Part shown: in pieces, positions 60,565 to 64,000 of the stretch
Position numbering within the stretch: position 1 is the first letter of the stretch
Layout: the number at the start of each line of letters is the position of its first letter
Source: Phaseolus vulgaris
Taxonomy: Eukaryota; Streptophyta; Magnoliopsida; Fabales; Fabaceae
Length of the DNA: 64,000 nucleotides
Direction: 5' to 3'
Assembly: GCF_000499845.2 (NCBI RefSeq)
Contig: NC_023754.2
Location: forward strand, 27,318,611-27,382,610
Made by a program: the position numbers and the translations under genes
The notes under the pieces: generated by a model
What the model saw: the letters and a program-made list of their open reading frames with translations, nothing else
Told to the model about the DNA's origin: nothing
Database searches by the model: none

Positions 60565-62595
60565 ATGGCAGAAAGAACACTTCCCTCTGGTTTCGATCAC
60601 GCCACGCCAAAAACCGAGCCATACGAAAATGTTGCACCCATAGTGTCTTCTTACAATGAACGCATACGTCCGGTTCTTGATGCTCTTGATAACCTGAGGC
60701 GCCTCAACATCATGAAAGAAGGGATACAGCTTCCAACCATAGTGGTTGTTGGTCATCAATCTTCTGGAAAGTCCAGTGTCCTAGAATCTCTGGCTGGAAT
60801 CAGCTTACCCCGTGGACAAGGTATCTGCACAAGGGTACCCTTGGTTATAAGGCTCAAAAACCACTCAGTTCCGAAACCTGAGTTGGAGCTGGAGTATAAT
60901 GACAAACATGTGCCCACGGATGAGGATCACGTCTCTGAAGCCATTTGTGATGCGACGGATGAACTTGCTGGGCATGGGAATGGAATTTCCAACACCCCAT
61001 TAACTCTTATAGTGAAGAAGAATGGTGTTCCTGATCTCACTTTGATTGATCTTCCTGGCATTACTCGAGTGGCTATTAAAGGTCAAGCTAAAGATATATA
61101 TGACCAGATTGTTAATATTATTATGGAGTACATAAGGCCCCAGGAGAGCATTATTCTCAATGTTTTACCTGCCACTGATGATTTCCCTACTTGTGAGTCT
61201 ATTACGATGTCACAGAGTGTTGACAAAACGGGAGAGAGGACTCTTGCTGTTGTCACAAAAGTTGATCTGTGGCCGCAGGGACTGCATGAGAAGATAACTG
61301 CTGATGATGTGAACATCGGTCTTGGTTATGTGTGTGTAAGAAATCGCATTGGAGAGGAGTCCTACGAAGAAGCTCGAGAAGAAGAAGCCAAATTATTCAA
61401 CACAAACGCGCTTTTGTCCAACATTGACAAGTCCATTGTTGGCATTCCGGCTTTGGCAGAGAAGCTGGTTCAGATTCAAGCGGTTAGTATTTCTAAATTA
61501 TTGCCGGAGATTGTTAAGAAGATCAATGACAAGCTTGCTTCTCAGCTTTCCAAGCTGGAAAAATTTCCCAGAAAACTTACTTCCTTGGTTGATGTTATCT
61601 CTGCATTCATGCATATCTTTGGGTTGGCAAGAGAGTCCCTCAGTAAGATTCTTCTGAGAGGAGAATTTGACGAGTACCCTGATGACAAACAAATGCATTG
61701 CACTGCTCGCCTTGTTGAAATGCTGGATCAGTACTCTAATGATCTTCGCAAGGGCTCTGAAAGTGATGCCGAGAATAAGTTTTTGATGGAAGAAATTAGG
61801 GTGCTGGAAGAAACCAAGCGAATTGGACTCCCGAACTTTATCCCACGCACTGCTTTTCTTACTCGTTTAGGACATAAAGTGAAAGCTATTTCATGCATGT
61901 CAATTGAGTTCATTGACAAGTTGTGGGACTATCTTGAGGAAGTGGTGATGGCTGTTCTGAAACATCACTCAGAACACTATCACCAACTTCAGACCTGTAC
62001 AAAACTAGTTGGGCGGAAGCTTATTGATAAGATGAAGGAAAAATCTATGAAATATATGAAAGAGGTTTTGGAAATGGAGAAGCTAACTGATTACACTTGC
62101 AGTCCTGAATACACAATGGAGTATAATAAACTAATTGCCAACCGGCATAATTTGGTGGAGAGAGTTAATGCAATCTCTCCTCAGATATATGCTAATGCTT
62201 CTGGAGTAATTAAGGTTGCAGCCACTTCTCCGATAAATGTTGGTTTTGGGGAAATTCAGGTTAGTCATCTGAGCCAGTACATAACTTTGCTTCCGCAAGC
62301 GTTTGACTTGAAAGTGAGACTAGCAGCATACTGGAAGATTGTGCTTGAGAGACTGATTGACAACACTGCTAAGCATATGCAATTCAGCATTTTCAATCTT
62401 TTGAACGAGGATGTTGGGTATGAGGTTTTGAAGGATATGGTGTCTTCTAGTGGAGGTGGAATAGAGAGATTGTTTGAGGAAACTCCTTCTGTTTCTGTGA
62501 AGCGTGACGAGCTTAATAGGAGCATTAAGGTTCTCAAAGAAAGCAAGGAAGTGATGGCTAGCATAATTGACAAAATTTCTACAAATGGTAATTAG
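60565..62595 (+). CDS. dynamin-related GTPase, DRP4C-like (Mx-like), intronless
   Basis: 676 residues from the ATG in AAAATGGCA; the frame is open further upstream only from GTG, so this ATG is preferred. The N-terminal GTPase domain has G1 GHQSSGKSS (63-71), the switch region LPRGQGICTRVPLVIRL, G3 DLPG (162-165) and G4 TKVD (231-234), as well as RPQESIILNVLPATDDF. A dynamin central (stalk) region follows, and the C-terminus (RLIDNTAKHMQFSIFNLLNE...LFEETPSVSVKRDELNRSIK) is the GTPase effector domain. There is no PH or proline-rich domain, which matches the short plant DRP4 group and animal Mx-like dynamins. These proteins self-assemble and use GTP to remodel membranes; the plant DRP4 role is poorly known. 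No stops or missing motifs; apparently functional. Confidence 0.93.
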   Translation: MAERTLPSGFDHATPKTEPYENVAPIVSSYNERIRPVLDALDNLRRLNIMKEGIQLPTIVVVGHQSSGKSSVLESLAGISLPRGQGICTRVPLVIRLKNHSVPKPELELEYNDKHVPTDEDHVSEAICDATDELAGHGNGISNTPLTLIVKKNGVPDLTLIDLPGITRVAIKGQAKDIYDQIVNIIMEYIRPQESIILNVLPATDDFPTCESITMSQSVDKTGERTLAVVTKVDLWPQGLHEKITADDVNIGLGYVCVRNRIGEESYEEAREEEAKLFNTNALLSNIDKSIVGIPALAEKLVQIQAVSISKLLPEIVKKINDKLASQLSKLEKFPRKLTSLVDVISAFMHIFGLARESLSKILLRGEFDEYPDDKQMHCTARLVEMLDQYSNDLRKGSESDAENKFLMEEIRVLEETKRIGLPNFIPRTAFLTRLGHKVKAISCMSIEFIDKLWDYLEEVVMAVLKHHSEHYHQLQTCTKLVGRKLIDKMKEKSMKYMKEVLEMEKLTDYTCSPEYTMEYNKLIANRHNLVERVNAISPQIYANASGVIKVAATSPINVGFGEIQVSHLSQYITLLPQAFDLKVRLAAYWKIVLERLIDNTAKHMQFSIFNLLNEDVGYEVLKDMVSSSGGGIERLFEETPSVSVKRDELNRSIKVLKESKEVMASIIDKISTNGN

Positions 62596-63864
62596 AATTG
62601 AGAATGTGTCTTTTTTTTTTTTATGTTTGTGACTTTGTTATGTTTGCTGCATATTAAGGTTTTAAAGTAGGTGTCGTTTAGTATTAATATAAATAGATAT
62701 GTAGGTTGTAGGTTGGCGTATGTCCTAGTTGTATAACTTGTACTGTGAGGATGGCACTTGAGGGAGATTCACATGGATGTGTTGAGGTTTTATCCTTGTT
62801 CTTGGAAATTCCTAAAGTGTTTTGCTGCAAAATGACTGACTTGAACTTCTGTTTGTCTTCTAAGAGTATCCCTCCCTCAGAAGATGGAGGCCTGAAGGTT
62901 ACACTGCCTTGAAAATAATATATGATTAGTATTTACATAACAAAACAAAAAATTTGACCCCAAATGTAAACATAAATATTGTATTTACATAACAAAACGG
63001 TTGACATAATATGTTGTCCCACGCACGAGCTGTCACTTTCGACGTGAGGCGGTGTGTTAGAGATCCCCCAGTGGGTGCAAACCTCACTCCATGAGCCGGT
63101 TTTATGGGATTGAGTTAGGCTTAAAATCCACTTCGTAACATATTTACATAACAAAACAAAAACAAACCTGATTGAAAGCATTGCATAAAGAGTAAACAAC
63201 TGTAATGATCATTAACATTGACTCTACCTAATTGGGTTAATAAACTTTTCTTTTTTAATCTCTTTTTGTTTTTCAAAATTTAAGACAAAATGAACCTTTG
63301 TATGTGGCCACCCGTAATGAGAAGGTTCATACCAATTACCAAAAACATTTCTATCCGTAAGAAACACAATACATTATTATGGTTAACATTGGGTAAGAAT
63401 TAAGCTTTTACATTATTTTGTGTGTGTAATGCTGGTAGTAGTAAGAGAATCAATCAGAAAACTATATACCACGAGGGAAACCAAAAGTATTTACTAAAGT
63501 CAAAATGGCTAAGGAAAAAATAAAGACGGAATATCATAGAAAGCTTTTAACTCATCGTGTAAGGAATAAAGATGCAACCAAATTTTATGATTCAGTGATG
63601 GCTTTATTTGTAGCAATATGTTTGTACACTACTAAATAGAAACAAAAATAAAGTATTATAAAGGTGACACAAAGGAAAAATATTCTCGTACTCCTTTGGA
63701 AAGACCTCTGCAGAAAGCAGAAAACTGCTTAAGTGGAAATGGAAGGTTATATGCATATGTAAAGATAACTCTGGCTGGTTGATGATAAAAAATTTCAAGG
63801 CCTAAAGATATGGAGCAACCAGTGCTAACGGGTAAGTGTGTATCCGAGTTGTTGACAGGGGTAG
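62596..63864. other. intergenic region between dynamin-like gene and right-edge gene
   Basis: 62596-62900 probably contains the dynamin 3' untranslated region. It then holds three copies of 'tatttacataacaaaac' (62930, 62982, 63141) and the legume repeat at 63012-63140. About 63600-63864 may be the 3' untranslated region of the minus-strand gene at the edge. No further gene was seen. Confidence 0.45.
63012..63140. mobile_element. short legume dispersed repeat (LTR-like TGTT...AACA)
   Basis: 129 bases starting TGTTGTCCCAC and ending CTTCGTAACA, with 'gcaaacctcactccatgagc', 'ggttttatgggattgagtta' and 'ggcttaaaatccact'. I recognise this block as a common legume repeat, usually with TGTTA...TAACA ends, comparable to a small LTR or TRIM. 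The 17-base phrase 'tatttacataacaaaac' occurs directly after it and twice before it (62930-62946, 62982-62998). The nearer copy is 13 bases away, so the exact insertion border is uncertain. Confidence 0.55.
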
Positions 63865-64000
63865 CTAACTATTGTCAACTGAACAATAATCCTCAATATT
63901 ACTACTAGTGTGAGTATTACTAGCAGATGCTGAGCTGAATGTATGAGTTGATGAATTCTGGCTCTGGTTTACACTCAAACTCTGCTTTGATCGATGTTCA
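63865..64000 (-). CDS. C-terminal end of an unidentified gene (cut by window edge)
   Basis: On the minus strand one frame stays open from the window edge for 44 codons and stops at 63867-63865 (TAG); the other frames are closed. The peptide is rich in Ser, Asn and Thr (SKQSLSVNQSQNSSTHTFSS ... SNIEDYCSVDNS). The base composition is less AT-rich than the flank. A Ser/Asn-rich tail is common in plant transcription factors but has no domain, so no family is assigned. It could also be a chance open frame. Confidence 0.4.
   Translation of the reverse strand, partial: EHRSKQSLSVNQSQNSSTHTFSSASASNTHTSSNIEDYCSVDNS

Noticed and set aside
1..64000. CRISPR arrays, tRNA and rRNA genes
   Set aside because: No spaced direct-repeat array and no cloverleaf with A and B boxes was found by eye; a covariance-model search was not possible here.

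Overview
This is a nuclear plant window, very probably from a legume of the Phaseolus/Vigna/soybean type. It is AT-rich, its split genes have GT-AG introns, it carries plant-only families (NPF transporter, OBAP, DRP4-type dynamin, REM/B3, ILK kinase, defensin-like peptide), and it contains a dispersed repeat (63012-63140) that I recognise from legume genomes. The genus is an inference.

Layout. 1-23.9 kb is a gene-free stretch. It holds decayed transposons: palindromic CACTA-type MITEs, a broken LINE RNase H domain with an in-frame 144-bp duplication, LTR and LINE tails, and (AT)n tracts. 23972-31058 (minus) is a complete 12-exon ILK-family ankyrin-kinase, reconstructed exon by exon to 455 residues. 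32967-33279 (plus) is a two-exon defensin-like secreted peptide with eight cysteines. 36172-36588 (plus) is a short secreted extensin-like repeat protein with a nonsense codon inside its last repeat. 38886-39954 (minus) is a four-exon oil body-associated protein; upstream of it are two 51-bp modules with G-box/ABRE and RY motifs, which fits seed expression. 41506-44504 (minus) is a six-exon NPF4-like transporter whose first coding exon is only the ATG. 49275-51083 and 54102-56483 (plus) are tandem intronless cytosolic-type HSP70 genes that both lack the usual C-terminal tail and EEVD. The second continues without a stop into a complete RNase H domain of plant LINE type, giving a 793-residue chaperone-RNase H chimera. 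57738-59547 looks like a non-autonomous Helitron carrying a broken REM/B3 fragment. 60565-62595 (plus) is an intact intronless DRP4C-like dynamin GTPase. At the right edge the last codons of an unidentified minus-strand gene enter the window.

The genes do not form an operon or pathway; each is an independent plant transcription unit. The strongest candidate for something undescribed is the HSP70-RNase H fusion, in which all four acidic RNase H active-site residues and the HSP70 ATPase signatures are kept. Second-tier signals are the Helitron with a B3 fragment, the duplicated ABA/seed promoter module, and the truncated repeat-peptide gene.

Limits: exon borders come from reading frame, splice dinucleotides and remembered family sequences. 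No alignment, RNA or database search was run. Transposon borders without a target-site duplication are approximate.
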